Positions 1 to 8,024 of a DNA stretch of 64,000 nt are shown here, in pieces (position 1 is the first letter of the stretch; the number at the start of each line of letters is the position of its first letter). The notes below the pieces were generated by a model, which saw nothing but the letters and a program-made list of their open reading frames with translations, did not search any database and was not told where the DNA came from. Source of the DNA: Acholeplasmatales bacterium (GTDB lineage: Bacteria > Bacillota_I > Bacilli_A > Acholeplasmatales > Anaeroplasmataceae); the NCBI GenBank assembly GCA_016288855.1, contig JAEELJ010000051.1, positions 1-64,000 on the forward strand. The letters run 5' to 3'. The translations under genes and the position numbers were made by a program.

Positions 1-32
1 AAAAGAAAATAAAAAAATATGTGTTATTTAGC

Positions 33-62
33 AAAAAGAACAGATTCATTTTGAACCTGTCC
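33..62 (-). terminator. Rho-independent terminator after nrdDG
   Basis: Read on the minus strand, two 10-nt arms (53-62 and 38-47, with G-U pairs) enclose a 5-nt loop and are followed by five T at 33-37. It lies about 95 nt past the nrdG stop and would end the nrdDG transcript. Confidence 0.7.
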
Positions 63-92
63 TTTTTTACTTTTTTCTTAAATTCTTTAGTT

Positions 93-124
93 GGTTGGTT
101 GCTCTAACAACCTACCTACCAACC
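93..124. repeat. GGTTG/CAACC inverted repeat downstream of nrdG
   Basis: GGTTGGTTG is followed after six bases by CAACCTACC and then CTACCAACC, so several alternative hairpins can form. There is no T-run on the minus side; on the plus side a short T-run follows. Its role is unknown. Confidence 0.35.
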
Positions 125-155
125 GGATTTTTTAAAGAATCGAATATCCTTACCT

Positions 156-689
156 CTAGTTATTTAATGGGGATAAAACTATTTTGCCTTGTTTTAAAGT
201 TTCTTTCATATCAATGATTCTTTGGTTTGATGAACCTCTAAAGTTTAGGTCTAATCTTTTTTGTTCATTTATGAATGGACCATCAACTAATATATCAATC
301 ATTGAAAATATTTCGTCTGTTACTTCTGTGTGCTTACGTCCTGATTCTGGCTTTAAATCCTTATCGAATAAATATCCAGAATACATCCATATGTTTTTCT
401 TATCATGGTATTTTTGTCTAACTTTTCTTAAAAGCTCTACTAATCTTCTTTGATTTTCAGGTTCAAATGGTTCTCCACCTAATATTGATAAGCCTTCAAC
501 AAATTGGTCGTCTAATGAATTTATAATCATTTCTTCAACACTCTCTGTGAATTCCTTACCATAATTGAAGTCCCATGTTACCTGATTGAAGCATAATGGA
601 CAATGAACTCTACATCCAGATACAAATAAGGCAGTTCTAATGCCTGTCCCATTTGCAATATCGAAATATTTAATTGTTCCGTAATTCAT
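156..689 (-). CDS. nrdG: Anaerobic ribonucleotide reductase activating protein NrdG
   Basis: Radical-SAM activase that uses a [4Fe-4S] cluster and S-adenosylmethionine to install the glycyl radical on NrdD in the cytoplasm. The 177-aa protein carries the CxxxCxxC cluster motif at Cys26, Cys30 and Cys33, and a GGEPF segment typical of the family. It begins one base after the nrdD stop codon, so the two are clearly co-transcribed and probably translationally coupled. It ends with TAG at 156-158 and is followed by a terminator at 33-62. Length and motif order are normal for the family; the assignment is secure. Confidence 0.95.
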   Translation of the reverse strand: MNYGTIKYFDIANGTGIRTALFVSGCRVHCPLCFNQVTWDFNYGKEFTESVEEMIINSLDDQFVEGLSILGGEPFEPENQRRLVELLRKVRQKYHDKKNIWMYSGYLFDKDLKPESGRKHTEVTDEIFSMIDILVDGPFINEQKRLDLNFRGSSNQRIIDMKETLKQGKIVLSPLNN

Positions 690-690
690 C

Positions 691-2853
691 TTATAGATGT
701 AATTTTCTTTCTTTTATTTCCTGTGTACGACCTTGATTCCAGAATTGTGAGCCAATGTAGCCACATGTACGTCTTGCGACATTAAGCTTTCTTTGATCAC
801 GGTTACCACAGTTAGGGCATTCCCAAACAAGCTTACCAGAATCATTTGTAACAATCTTAATTTCTCCATCAAATCCACAAACCTGGCAGTAATCTGATTT
901 AGTATTTAATTCAGCATACATAATATTATTATAAATGAATTGAATTACTGAAATAACTGCAGGAATATTATTTTGCATATTTGGTACTTCAATATATGAA
1001 ATTGCACCACCTGTAGATAATGCTTGGAAATTAGATTCAAACTTTAACTTAGCAAACGCATTTATATCTTCAGTTACATGAACATGGTATGAATTTGTAA
1101 TGTAGTTTCTATCAGTTACACCAGGAATGATACCGAATCTCTTTTGTAGGCACTTTGAGAATTTATAAGTTGTTGATTCAAGTGGTGTACCATAAGTACT
1201 ATAACCAATATTTTCAGCAGCCTTCCATTCATTACACTTATCATTCATGTGCTGCATAATCTTTAATCCTAAATCTGTTCCTTCAGGATCAGTTAATTTC
1301 TTTCCAATTAACTTATAAACTGTTTCCCATAATCCAGCATATCCTAAAGAGATTGTTGAATAGCCATTGAATAATAGCTTATCAATCTTTTCTCCTGGTT
1401 TTAATCTAGATATAGCTCCATATTGCCATAAGATAGGTGCAACATCAGATGGTGTACCTAATAATCTTTCATGACGGCATCTTAATGCTCTATGGCATAA
1501 TTCTAGTCTTTCATCAAAAATTGCCCAGAAATCATCTAAGTCACGTGCACTACATGCAACATCAACTAGGTTGATTGTAACAACACCCTGATTGAAACGG
1601 CCATAGAATTTATATTTTCCATTTTCATCTTGCCATGCTGAAAGACAGCTACGGCATCCCATAACTGGGAAGCAGTTACCTTCCTTTAGGCTCTTCATTA
1701 CTTTTTCTGAAATGTAATCTGGAACCATTCTCTTTGCAGTACATTTTGCTGCAAGCTCTGTTAAATAGAAATATTTAGAATTTTGATTTACATTATCTTC
1801 TTCTAATACATATACAATCTTAGGGAATGCAGGTGTAATCCATACGCCTTGTTCGTTTTTAATACCACGTGTTCTTTGACGTAGTGTTTCTTCAATGATC
1901 ATTGCTAAATCGTCTTTTTCACGTTGGTTCTTTGCTTCATTTAAATACATGAATTCAGTAATAAATGGAGCTTGACCATTAGTTGTCATAAGTGTAACAA
2001 CCTGATATTGAATTGTTTGGACACCCTTTACGATTTCCTTCTTTAATCTTCTTTCAACAATCTTAGAAATAGAGTCTTCATTTGCATTTATACCTGCCAT
2101 TTCCATTTCAGCTTTTACTTCAGCAGTAATTTTCTTTCTTGAAATGTCAACGAATGGTGCTAAGTGTGCAAGTGAAATTGATTGTCCACCATACTGGCTT
2201 GATGCAACCTGCGCAATAATTTGTGTAGCAATGTTACAAGCAGTTGAAAAAGAATGTGGTTTTTCAATTAATGTACCTGAAATAACAGTTCCATTTTGTA
2301 ACATATCCTCTAAATTTACTAAATCGCAGTTATGCATATGTTGAGCATAATAGTCAGCATCATGGAAATGAATTAAGCCTTCATTATGCGCTTTAACAAT
2401 ATCTTCAGGTAATAAGAAACGGTTAGTGATATCTTTTGATACTTCACCAGCCATATAATCTCTTTGTACTGAAACTACTGTTGGATTCTTATTAGAATTT
2501 TCCTGCTTAACTTCTTCATTAGCTCCCTCTATTAATGAAAGAATTTGCTTATCTGTTGAATTTGATTTTCTGACTAATTCATGACGATATCTATATGTTA
2601 TATAGTTTTTAGCAACCTTATATGCTCCCTCTTCCATAATGTGCTCTTCTACGAAGTCCTGAATCTCTTCAACTGATACAGCACGCATTATTCTATTACA
2701 GTCGTTTCTAACTTTCTCTACAACAACCTTAATTTGATTTTCAGATAATCTGAAATTTTCGTTTGCTACAGATTCATTAGCTTTCCAAATAGCATTATAA
2801 ATTTTGTCTTCTTCAAATTGAACTTCTTGTCCGTTACGCTTAATGACATTCAT
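691..2853 (-). CDS. nrdD: Anaerobic (class III) ribonucleoside-triphosphate reductase NrdD
   Basis: Reduces ribonucleoside triphosphates to deoxynucleotides without oxygen, using a glycyl radical. The 720-aa protein starts with an ATP-cone regulatory domain (about residues 1-95), followed by the ten-stranded reductase barrel. The C-terminus carries the zinc site CQVC...CPNC and the radical loop RRTCGYIG, in which the glycine near residue 698 is the expected radical site. A GGAGG ribosome site precedes the ATG by about 9 nt. It is first in the nrdD-nrdG operon. No aerobic reductase genes are visible in the window. NrdR control is plausible but I could not find a convincing pair of NrdR boxes upstream. 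Confidence 0.96.
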   Translation of the reverse strand: MNVIKRNGQEVQFEEDKIYNAIWKANESVANENFRLSENQIKVVVEKVRNDCNRIMRAVSVEEIQDFVEEHIMEEGAYKVAKNYITYRYRHELVRKSNSTDKQILSLIEGANEEVKQENSNKNPTVVSVQRDYMAGEVSKDITNRFLLPEDIVKAHNEGLIHFHDADYYAQHMHNCDLVNLEDMLQNGTVISGTLIEKPHSFSTACNIATQIIAQVASSQYGGQSISLAHLAPFVDISRKKITAEVKAEMEMAGINANEDSISKIVERRLKKEIVKGVQTIQYQVVTLMTTNGQAPFITEFMYLNEAKNQREKDDLAMIIEETLRQRTRGIKNEQGVWITPAFPKIVYVLEEDNVNQNSKYFYLTELAAKCTAKRMVPDYISEKVMKSLKEGNCFPVMGCRSCLSAWQDENGKYKFYGRFNQGVVTINLVDVACSARDLDDFWAIFDERLELCHRALRCRHERLLGTPSDVAPILWQYGAISRLKPGEKIDKLLFNGYSTISLGYAGLWETVYKLIGKKLTDPEGTDLGLKIMQHMNDKCNEWKAAENIGYSTYGTPLESTTYKFSKCLQKRFGIIPGVTDRNYITNSYHVHVTEDINAFAKLKFESNFQALSTGGAISYIEVPNMQNNIPAVISVIQFIYNNIMYAELNTKSDYCQVCGFDGEIKIVTNDSGKLVWECPNCGNRDQRKLNVARRTCGYIGSQFWNQGRTQEIKERKLHL

Positions 2854-3214
2854 GTACTCTTTTCCTCCAATTTAACTAATCAATATAAAAAAATAAACAC
2901 AACACTGAATTAATAAAACAATCTATTCTCATTTAGTGTACTTCTTTTAAGTACTTATTATTATATTTATTTTGCCCTATAATTACTACACATTTTTGTT
3001 TGATATAAAATCTTATTATGAAAAGTTATTTTTTCATAAAAAATTAATTATTTTTATTAATTCACTTGCATTTAAATAAATTTGTGCTTTGGACTGAAAG
3101 CATATTTTCATAAAATTTATTTATTAAATTATTACATAAAACAAAATATCCTTTATTTTATTTATATTTGTGATAAAATTAATATAATATTGATTAGAAA
3201 AGGAGATGGTTTTC
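2854..3214. other. Divergent intergenic region between nrdD and metA
   Basis: A 361-bp very AT-rich spacer holding the promoters of two divergent units. Visible elements are a spaced ACACT (2902-2906)/AGTGT (2935-2939) pair and an AAGTAC-rich inverted repeat near 2938-2961, both possible operators for nrdD. No SAM riboswitch, T-box or other recognisable leader is seen in front of metA, and I see no small gene. Confidence 0.5.
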
Positions 3215-4156
3215 ATGCCAATTATTATACCAAAAGAAATACCAGCATATCAAAAACTGAAAGATGAGAACATATTTGTCATGTCAACCAATCGTTCTAG
3301 TACTCAGGATATACGTGTATTAAATATTTTAATATTAAATTTAATGCCAACAAAAATAGAAACTGAAACTCAGCTTGCAAGATTACTTGCAAACTCTTCT
3401 TTACAGATTGAGGTTACATTCATTGTACCTAAGACACATGAGGTAAAGAATACTGCAAAGTCACATTTAGATAAATTCTATACTACTTTTGACAAGATCA
3501 AGGATAAAAACTTTGATGCAATGATTGTTACAGGTGCACCTGTTGAGCAAATACCTTTTGAGGAAGTAGATTATTGGAATGAACTAAAAGAGATTTTTGA
3601 ATTCTCTAGAAATCATGTTACAACAACAATGTTTATTTGTTGGGGAGCTCAAGCTGCCTTATATCATTTTTATGGAATTGATAAATATCCTCTTGATAAA
3701 AAGTTATTTGGTGTATTTAAGCATAAGAAATCTGTTGAATATGAACCATTACTAAATGGTATTGATGATATATTCTATATTCCACAGTCTCGTCATACAT
3801 ATAATAAGGAATCTGATTTATTAGCACATCCTGATAAATTAATTCCACTAGTACATTTCAATGATGGAAAAGAATCTCATACTACTATTTTAAAGACACC
3901 TGATAATAAGCAATTATTTATCTTAGGTCATATTGAATATGATAAATATACACTTAAGGGTGAATATGATAGAGATAAGGGTAAAAGAGATGATGTTCCT
4001 TACCCATGTAATTATTTCAATACTGAAACTGGTGATGTAGACGTATTATGGAGATCAACTGCTAATTTAATTTATTACAATTGGTTAAATTATTATGTTT
4101 ACCAAGTGACACCATACGATTTTAAAAATCCTACTATTAAATTTAAAGGTGAATAG
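3215..4156 (+). CDS. metA: Homoserine O-acetyltransferase (MetA family)
   Basis: Activates homoserine in the first committed step of methionine synthesis. The 313-aa protein has the nucleophilic Cys142 in FICWGAQAA and the GHIEYDKYTL segment with catalytic His and Glu. Residue 111 is Glu (GAPVEQIPFEEVDYW); in studied MetA proteins Glu here goes with acetyl-CoA and Gly (as in E. coli) with succinyl-CoA, so I predict O-acetylhomoserine as product. An ATG at 3206 overlaps the Shine-Dalgarno AGGAG (3201-3205); the ATG at 3215 is correctly spaced and gives the family's usual N-terminus and residue numbering. It is one of only three plus-strand genes and stands alone, closed by a shared terminator. 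Confidence 0.93.
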   Translation: MPIIIPKEIPAYQKLKDENIFVMSTNRSSTQDIRVLNILILNLMPTKIETETQLARLLANSSLQIEVTFIVPKTHEVKNTAKSHLDKFYTTFDKIKDKNFDAMIVTGAPVEQIPFEEVDYWNELKEIFEFSRNHVTTTMFICWGAQAALYHFYGIDKYPLDKKLFGVFKHKKSVEYEPLLNGIDDIFYIPQSRHTYNKESDLLAHPDKLIPLVHFNDGKESHTTILKTPDNKQLFILGHIEYDKYTLKGEYDRDKGKRDDVPYPCNYFNTETGDVDVLWRSTANLIYYNWLNYYVYQVTPYDFKNPTIKFKGE

Positions 4157-4187
4157 AAAAAACTCGGAAATTAATCCGAGTTTTTTT
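4157..4187. terminator. Bidirectional terminator between metA and the thiT operon
   Basis: Arms AAACTCGGA and TCCGAGTTT (about 4160-4168 and 4175-4183) form a hairpin flanked by A-run and T-run on either side, so it can stop transcription from both convergent units. Confidence 0.85.
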
Positions 4188-4191
4188 ATTC

Positions 4192-4632
4192 TTATAATCC
4201 TTCTCCTGTTAATTTTTTATCTTTAAAATATTTAGCAGTCATTGCAAGAAGGAAGCATATTCCAACAATTCCTAATGCTAAATATAATTTTGCATCAGTA
4301 AAAACATATCCATCATTAACGAAGTCGATTTTTTTATTTAAATTTTTAAAGTAAATTCCTAATGGATAAAATCCAAATATAGTACCATTAAGAATCATAA
4401 TTAGATTAAAATATAGAACCTTAGCTTGATCTCCTCTCATTAATCTATATACAAATAATAAAACAAATGAGAATGAAGAAACTAATAGGATGACATAGTC
4501 TGTACAAAAGCTTATATCCTTGCCACAGCTATCATCAAATTTAAATGATAAAATGAAAAGGATTAGTGAGACTATTGTTGCAACTATTGATGTAGCTAAT
4601 AATAAAATATTATATATAAGCTTTTGCTTCAT
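4192..4632 (-). CDS. Uncharacterised four-helix membrane protein in the thiT operon
   Basis: I do not recognise this 146-aa protein. It has four strongly hydrophobic segments (roughly residues 7-29, 43-63, 72-92 and 114-133) and a short lysine-rich C-terminus, so it is an inner-membrane protein. Its ATG overlaps the stop of thiT in a TAATG junction, so it is made from the same TPP-riboswitch-controlled message. That context suggests a link to thiamine uptake or use, but the sequence shows no catalytic motif and the protein could simply ride along in the operon. Confidence 0.75.
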   Translation of the reverse strand: MKQKLIYNILLLATSIVATIVSLILFILSFKFDDSCGKDISFCTDYVILLVSSFSFVLLFVYRLMRGDQAKVLYFNLIMILNGTIFGFYPLGIYFKNLNKKIDFVNDGYVFTDAKLYLALGIVGICFLLAMTAKYFKDKKLTGEGL

Positions 4633-5342
4633 TACTCTATACCTCCATTTTCATTATTTGGAATTTCTTTGTAATTTTGATCATCATCTTCTTTTGCTTC
4701 TACTACTTCACCATCACCTTTATTACCTGGTAATAGGATTTGTGGATAGAATACTCCAATAATAGCCATAATAGCAGTTGATAAAACAATACTTGGTATT
4801 GAAAAGCAGCCATTATAGAAGAATGAATAGAACCAAGAATCATCCTTAACTCCAAAGAATTCTCCTCCGAAATTTAAATAGAAGAATCCTCCTGATAATA
4901 CATGTACAAGATATTTTAATAAGCCGCCTACTAAACAACCTACTAAAATCCATAATAATTTCTTACCTTTTGACTTACTTCCCTTATATAATCCTGCGAA
5001 TGCACCAGCAAAACCAACAAATGTATATGCTAATACATAATCTAAGGATACCTGGAAGAATGGTACTAATACTCTCATTACACCACTATAGTCTGCAACA
5101 GGACATATTAGAATTCCACCTAGCATTTGTAAAACTGATACTATAAAGCCACAAATTAATCCTGCAAGAAGTCCTCTTCTATATGCAATGATGAAAATTG
5201 GAACCATTGCAACACCTATAGAACCACCATTAATAAAAAGTCCTTTTGAGTATCCGCTTTGTAAGAAATCAAGTGCTAGTGCTAAACTGGCAAAAATTGC
5301 GATTTCTGCTAAAACTTTTACTGTTATTTTATTTGTTTTCAT
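4632..5342 (-). CDS. thiT: Thiamine ECF-transporter S component ThiT
   Basis: Membrane-embedded thiamine-binding subunit of an energy-coupling-factor transporter. The 236-aa protein has about six hydrophobic helices and the ThiT-like start with ALALDFLQS, plus GGSIGVAMVPIFIIAYRRG. A TPP riboswitch directly upstream supports thiamine as the ligand. I start it at 5342, behind a GGAGG site, rather than at an ATG 21 nt upstream that lacks spacing to a ribosome site. The C-terminus carries an unusual acidic tail of about 25 residues rich in Glu, Asp and Asn. The shared ECF ATPases and EcfT must be encoded elsewhere. Confidence 0.9.
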   Translation of the reverse strand: MKTNKITVKVLAEIAIFASLALALDFLQSGYSKGLFINGGSIGVAMVPIFIIAYRRGLLAGLICGFIVSVLQMLGGILICPVADYSGVMRVLVPFFQVSLDYVLAYTFVGFAGAFAGLYKGSKSKGKKLLWILVGCLVGGLLKYLVHVLSGGFFYLNFGGEFFGVKDDSWFYSFFYNGCFSIPSIVLSTAIMAIIGVFYPQILLPGNKGDGEVVEAKEDDDQNYKEIPNNENGGIE

Positions 5343-5361
5343 TTTTCCTCCTCTAAAAAAC

Positions 5362-5383
5362 AAAAAAATGTCCGCTAGGACAT
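5362..5383 (-). terminator. Expression-platform terminator of the TPP riboswitch
   Basis: ATGTCC/GGACAT hairpin with a 4-nt loop followed by seven T on the minus strand, between the TPP aptamer and the thiT ribosome site. This indicates control by transcription termination when thiamine pyrophosphate is bound. Confidence 0.85.
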
Positions 5384-5402
5384 GACTAAAACAATAAGAT
5401 AT

Positions 5403-5495
5403 CTCACATTATCCCTATCGCTAGCATTACCTAGATCAGGTCAAGGGTCGATTATCTATTTAATCCTCTCAGCTAGAATACTAGCTCCCCTTAAT
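5403..5495 (-). promoter_or_regulatory. TPP riboswitch (THI element)
   Basis: Minus-strand sequence shows the conserved aptamer pieces in order: GGGGAGCT, CTGAGA (5467-5472), ACCCTTGACCTGATCT (5433-5448), TAATGCTAGCG and TAGGGA. It sits between a good promoter and the terminator in front of thiT and should turn the operon off when thiamine pyrophosphate is plentiful. Confidence 0.96.
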
Positions 5496-5506
5496 ATGAC
5501 AATAAT

Positions 5507-5534
5507 ATTATATACTTATTTATATATTTTTCAA
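5507..5534 (-). promoter_or_regulatory. Sigma-A-type promoter of the thiT riboswitch operon
   Basis: Minus strand TTGAAA (5529-5534), 16-bp spacer, TATAAT (5507-5512), about 12 nt before the TPP aptamer. Confidence 0.7.
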
Positions 5535-5536
5535 TA

Positions 5537-5566
5537 GAAAAAGCGGATAAAATCCGCCCTTTTTTT
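5537..5566 (-). terminator. Terminator after the HIT gene
   Basis: GCGGAT/ATCCGC hairpin (5543-5548 with 5552-5557) with T-runs on both sides; on the minus strand five T follow. It overlaps the HIT stop region and lies next to the thiT promoter. Confidence 0.8.
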
Positions 5567-5996
5567 ATGCATTATAATTCTTTTTAATATTTTCGATAAC
5601 TTCATTAATTTCAGCTTCTGATGCATAATGATCAGCGCCTCTATTCATAACGAACATTCCGCCCCAGTCTTCTTTACCTTCATACTTAGGAACGATATGA
5701 ATGTGTAAGTGACCTAATGTATCACCGAATGCACCATAGTTAATACGAGCTGGATGATAAGCTTTATCAATAGCGCGAGCTACATCACTAACATCCTTCA
5801 TAAATGCATTTCTATCAGCATCTGATAAGTCTTTGATTTCAGCTACATGATCACCCTTCCAAGCAACAATAGCTCTTCCCTTATATGTTTGATCCTTAAA
5901 TACAATTACTTCTGACTTTTCAGTTTCGAATGCTAAAACACCAAACTTAGCAAGATATTCACCTTGATGGCAATATGGACAACCGTCTTTTTTCAT
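5565..5996 (-). CDS. HIT-family nucleotide hydrolase/transferase
   Basis: Histidine-triad protein, a cytoplasmic enzyme family that hydrolyses adenosine phosphoramidates or dinucleoside polyphosphates. The 143-aa protein has the triad HLHIH at residues 96-100 in GHLHIHIVP, and an N-terminal CPYC that may bind zinc as in many bacterial HIT proteins. The gene is monocistronic, bounded by the lepA end on one side and a terminator on the other. The family is certain; the physiological substrate cannot be told from sequence. Confidence 0.9.
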   Translation of the reverse strand: MKKDGCPYCHQGEYLAKFGVLAFETEKSEVIVFKDQTYKGRAIVAWKGDHVAEIKDLSDADRNAFMKDVSDVARAIDKAYHPARINYGAFGDTLGHLHIHIVPKYEGKEDWGGMFVMNRGADHYASEAEINEVIENIKKNYNA

Positions 5997-6075
5997 TTTA
6001 AATTTCCTCTTTTTTTATAATAATTTTAGCTTTTAAAGTACTATAACTTTTTTATATTAAGAGATTTTCTCCTAA

Positions 6076-7908
6076 TTACTTTTGTTCATCTGATTCTAGA
6101 ATAGCTAAGAAGGCTTCTTGTGGTACTGATACTGAACCAATTTCTTTCATTTTCTTCTTTCCTTCTTTTTGCTTTTCTAGCAATTTCTTTTTTCTTGATA
6201 TATCTCCACCATAACATTTTGCAAGAACGTCTTTTCTTAATGCCTTAATATCACTTCTTGCAATAACCTTATGGTTTATTACAGCCTGTACAGGAACCTC
6301 AAATTGTTGACGAGGAATTAATTCTTTTAGCTTTTCAACTAATACTCTTCCTCTTTCGTAAGCAAAATCTTTATGAACAATTACTGATAATGCATCAATA
6401 ACATCACCATTTAGCATTACATCCATTTTTACAAGCTTAGATGCACCATAATCACCTAATTCATAATCTAATGATGCATATCCCTTTGTATAGCTTTTTA
6501 GCTTATCAAAGAAATCATATACTATTTCTAATAATGGGATATTATAATGAAGAACAGCTCTTGTTTCTTCTACATATCTCATATCAATTAAAGAACCACG
6601 CTTCTTTTGACATAAATCCATTACTGATCCTATATAATCAGATGGAGTCATTATTGTTGCTTTAACATATGGTTCTTCAATTCTATCAATTCTTTGTACT
6701 TCAGGTAATTCACTTGGGTTATCTATTTGTACCATTGTACCATCAGTTAAATATACATGGTAATTAACAGATGGTGCAGTTGCAATTAATTCAATACCAA
6801 ATTCTCTAGAGATTCTTTCTTTTACAATATCCATATGTAATAATCCTAAGAATCCAGTACGGAAACCGAAGCCTAAAGCTTGAGATGTTTCTGGTTCATA
6901 TACCAATGCAGCATCTGATAATTTCATTTTATCAAGTGCATCATGTAAATCCTGATATTGCTTTGAGTCAATAGGATAAAGACCACAATATACCATTGGA
7001 TTTAATTTTCTATATCCGTGTAATGGCTTTTCTGCAGGATTAGATAATAATGTTACAGTATCACCTACAGCAACAGTATTAATATCCTTTATTGCAGCTG
7101 TAAAATATCCTACATCTCCTGCCATTAAATAATCTCTTTTTACTTCCTTTGGAGTTCTAACACCTAATTCTACAACTTCATATGTTGCACCAGAAGCCAT
7201 TAATTTGATTTTATCTCCAACCCTAATGATTCCTTCTTTAACACAAATTAGTACAACAACACCTCTATATGCATCAAAAGCTGAATCGAAAATTAATGCC
7301 TTAAGTGGTGCATCAATTTCACCTGATGGTGGTGCAATATATGAAACAACCTGCTCTAATATATCTTTAACACCAACTCCAGTTTTTGCAGAAGCTAATA
7401 CAGCTTCATATGCAGGAATACCAACAACATCCTGAATTTCTTTTCTTGTTCCTTCAGGATCAGCTGATGGTAGGTCAACTTTATTAATTAATGGTAATAT
7501 TTCTAGATCATTATCTAAAGCTAAATAAACATTTGCAAGTGTTTGTGCTTCAACACCTTGTGTTGCATCTACAACTAATATCGCACCTTCACATGCAGCA
7601 AGAGATCTTGATACTTCATAAGTGAAGTCAACATGACCTGGGGTATCAATTAAATGGAATTCATATTCTATTCCATTGTTGGCCTTATATTTTAAAGATA
7701 CAGCATTAAGCTTTATGGTAATACCTCTTTCTCTTTCAAGATCCATAGAGTCTAGCATTTGATCCTTCATTTCATGTGAATCAATAGATTCGCATAGCTC
7801 TAATATTCTATCTGATAAAGTAGTTTTACCATGATCAATATGTGCTATGATACAGAAGTTTCTTATTTTAGATTGTCTATCTTTCAATTTATCTATATCA
7901 AAATCCAT
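6076..7908 (-). CDS. lepA: Elongation factor 4 (LepA) GTPase
   Basis: Ribosome-associated translational GTPase that acts on elongating or assembling ribosomes. The 610-aa protein shows the P-loop AHIDHGKT at residues 22-29, DTPGHVDF (G3), NKVDLP (G4), EF-G-like domains and the LepA-specific basic C-terminal domain ([20 protein letters not shown]). I start at 7908, preceded by AGAGGTG, rather than at an ATG 18 nt upstream. An 18-bp palindrome lies about 60 nt upstream. Length is normal. Confidence 0.96.
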   Translation of the reverse strand: MDFDIDKLKDRQSKIRNFCIIAHIDHGKTTLSDRILELCESIDSHEMKDQMLDSMDLERERGITIKLNAVSLKYKANNGIEYEFHLIDTPGHVDFTYEVSRSLAACEGAILVVDATQGVEAQTLANVYLALDNDLEILPLINKVDLPSADPEGTRKEIQDVVGIPAYEAVLASAKTGVGVKDILEQVVSYIAPPSGEIDAPLKALIFDSAFDAYRGVVVLICVKEGIIRVGDKIKLMASGATYEVVELGVRTPKEVKRDYLMAGDVGYFTAAIKDINTVAVGDTVTLLSNPAEKPLHGYRKLNPMVYCGLYPIDSKQYQDLHDALDKMKLSDAALVYEPETSQALGFGFRTGFLGLLHMDIVKERISREFGIELIATAPSVNYHVYLTDGTMVQIDNPSELPEVQRIDRIEEPYVKATIMTPSDYIGSVMDLCQKKRGSLIDMRYVEETRAVLHYNIPLLEIVYDFFDKLKSYTKGYASLDYELGDYGASKLVKMDVMLNGDVIDALSVIVHKDFAYERGRVLVEKLKELIPRQQFEVPVQAVINHKVIARSDIKALRKDVLAKCYGGDISRKKKLLEKQKEGKKKMKEIGSVSVPQEAFLAILESDEQK

Positions 7909-7967
7909 AAGATTAGCACCTCTCATTCCTATAAAATTTTATCAAATTATATAATTATTTTCAATGA

Positions 7968-7985
7968 TTTATCACTAGTGATAAA
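7968..7985. repeat. 18-bp perfect palindrome upstream of lepA
   Basis: TTTATCACTAGTGATAAA reads the same on both strands. It lies between the lepA start and the terminator of the solute-binding lipoprotein gene, where a lepA operator would be expected. No regulator is identified. Confidence 0.6.
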
Positions 7986-8014
7986 TAAAAAGACTTGCGA
8001 TTTAACGCAAGTCT
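7986..8014 (-). terminator. Terminator of the solute-binding lipoprotein gene
   Basis: AGACTTGCG/CGCAAGTCT hairpin (7991-7999 with 8006-8014) followed on the minus strand by a T-run. Confidence 0.85.
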
Positions 8015-8024
8015 AATGTATTTT

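Noticed and set aside
2897-2939. Possible pair of NrdR boxes upstream of nrdD
   Set aside because: Only the ACACT and AGTGT outer pieces are present; the full 16-bp box pattern with its usual spacing is not there, so I did not call it.
3082-3267. 61-codon reading frame overlapping the start of metA
   Set aside because: No ribosome site, out of frame with the well-supported metA start, AT-driven composition.
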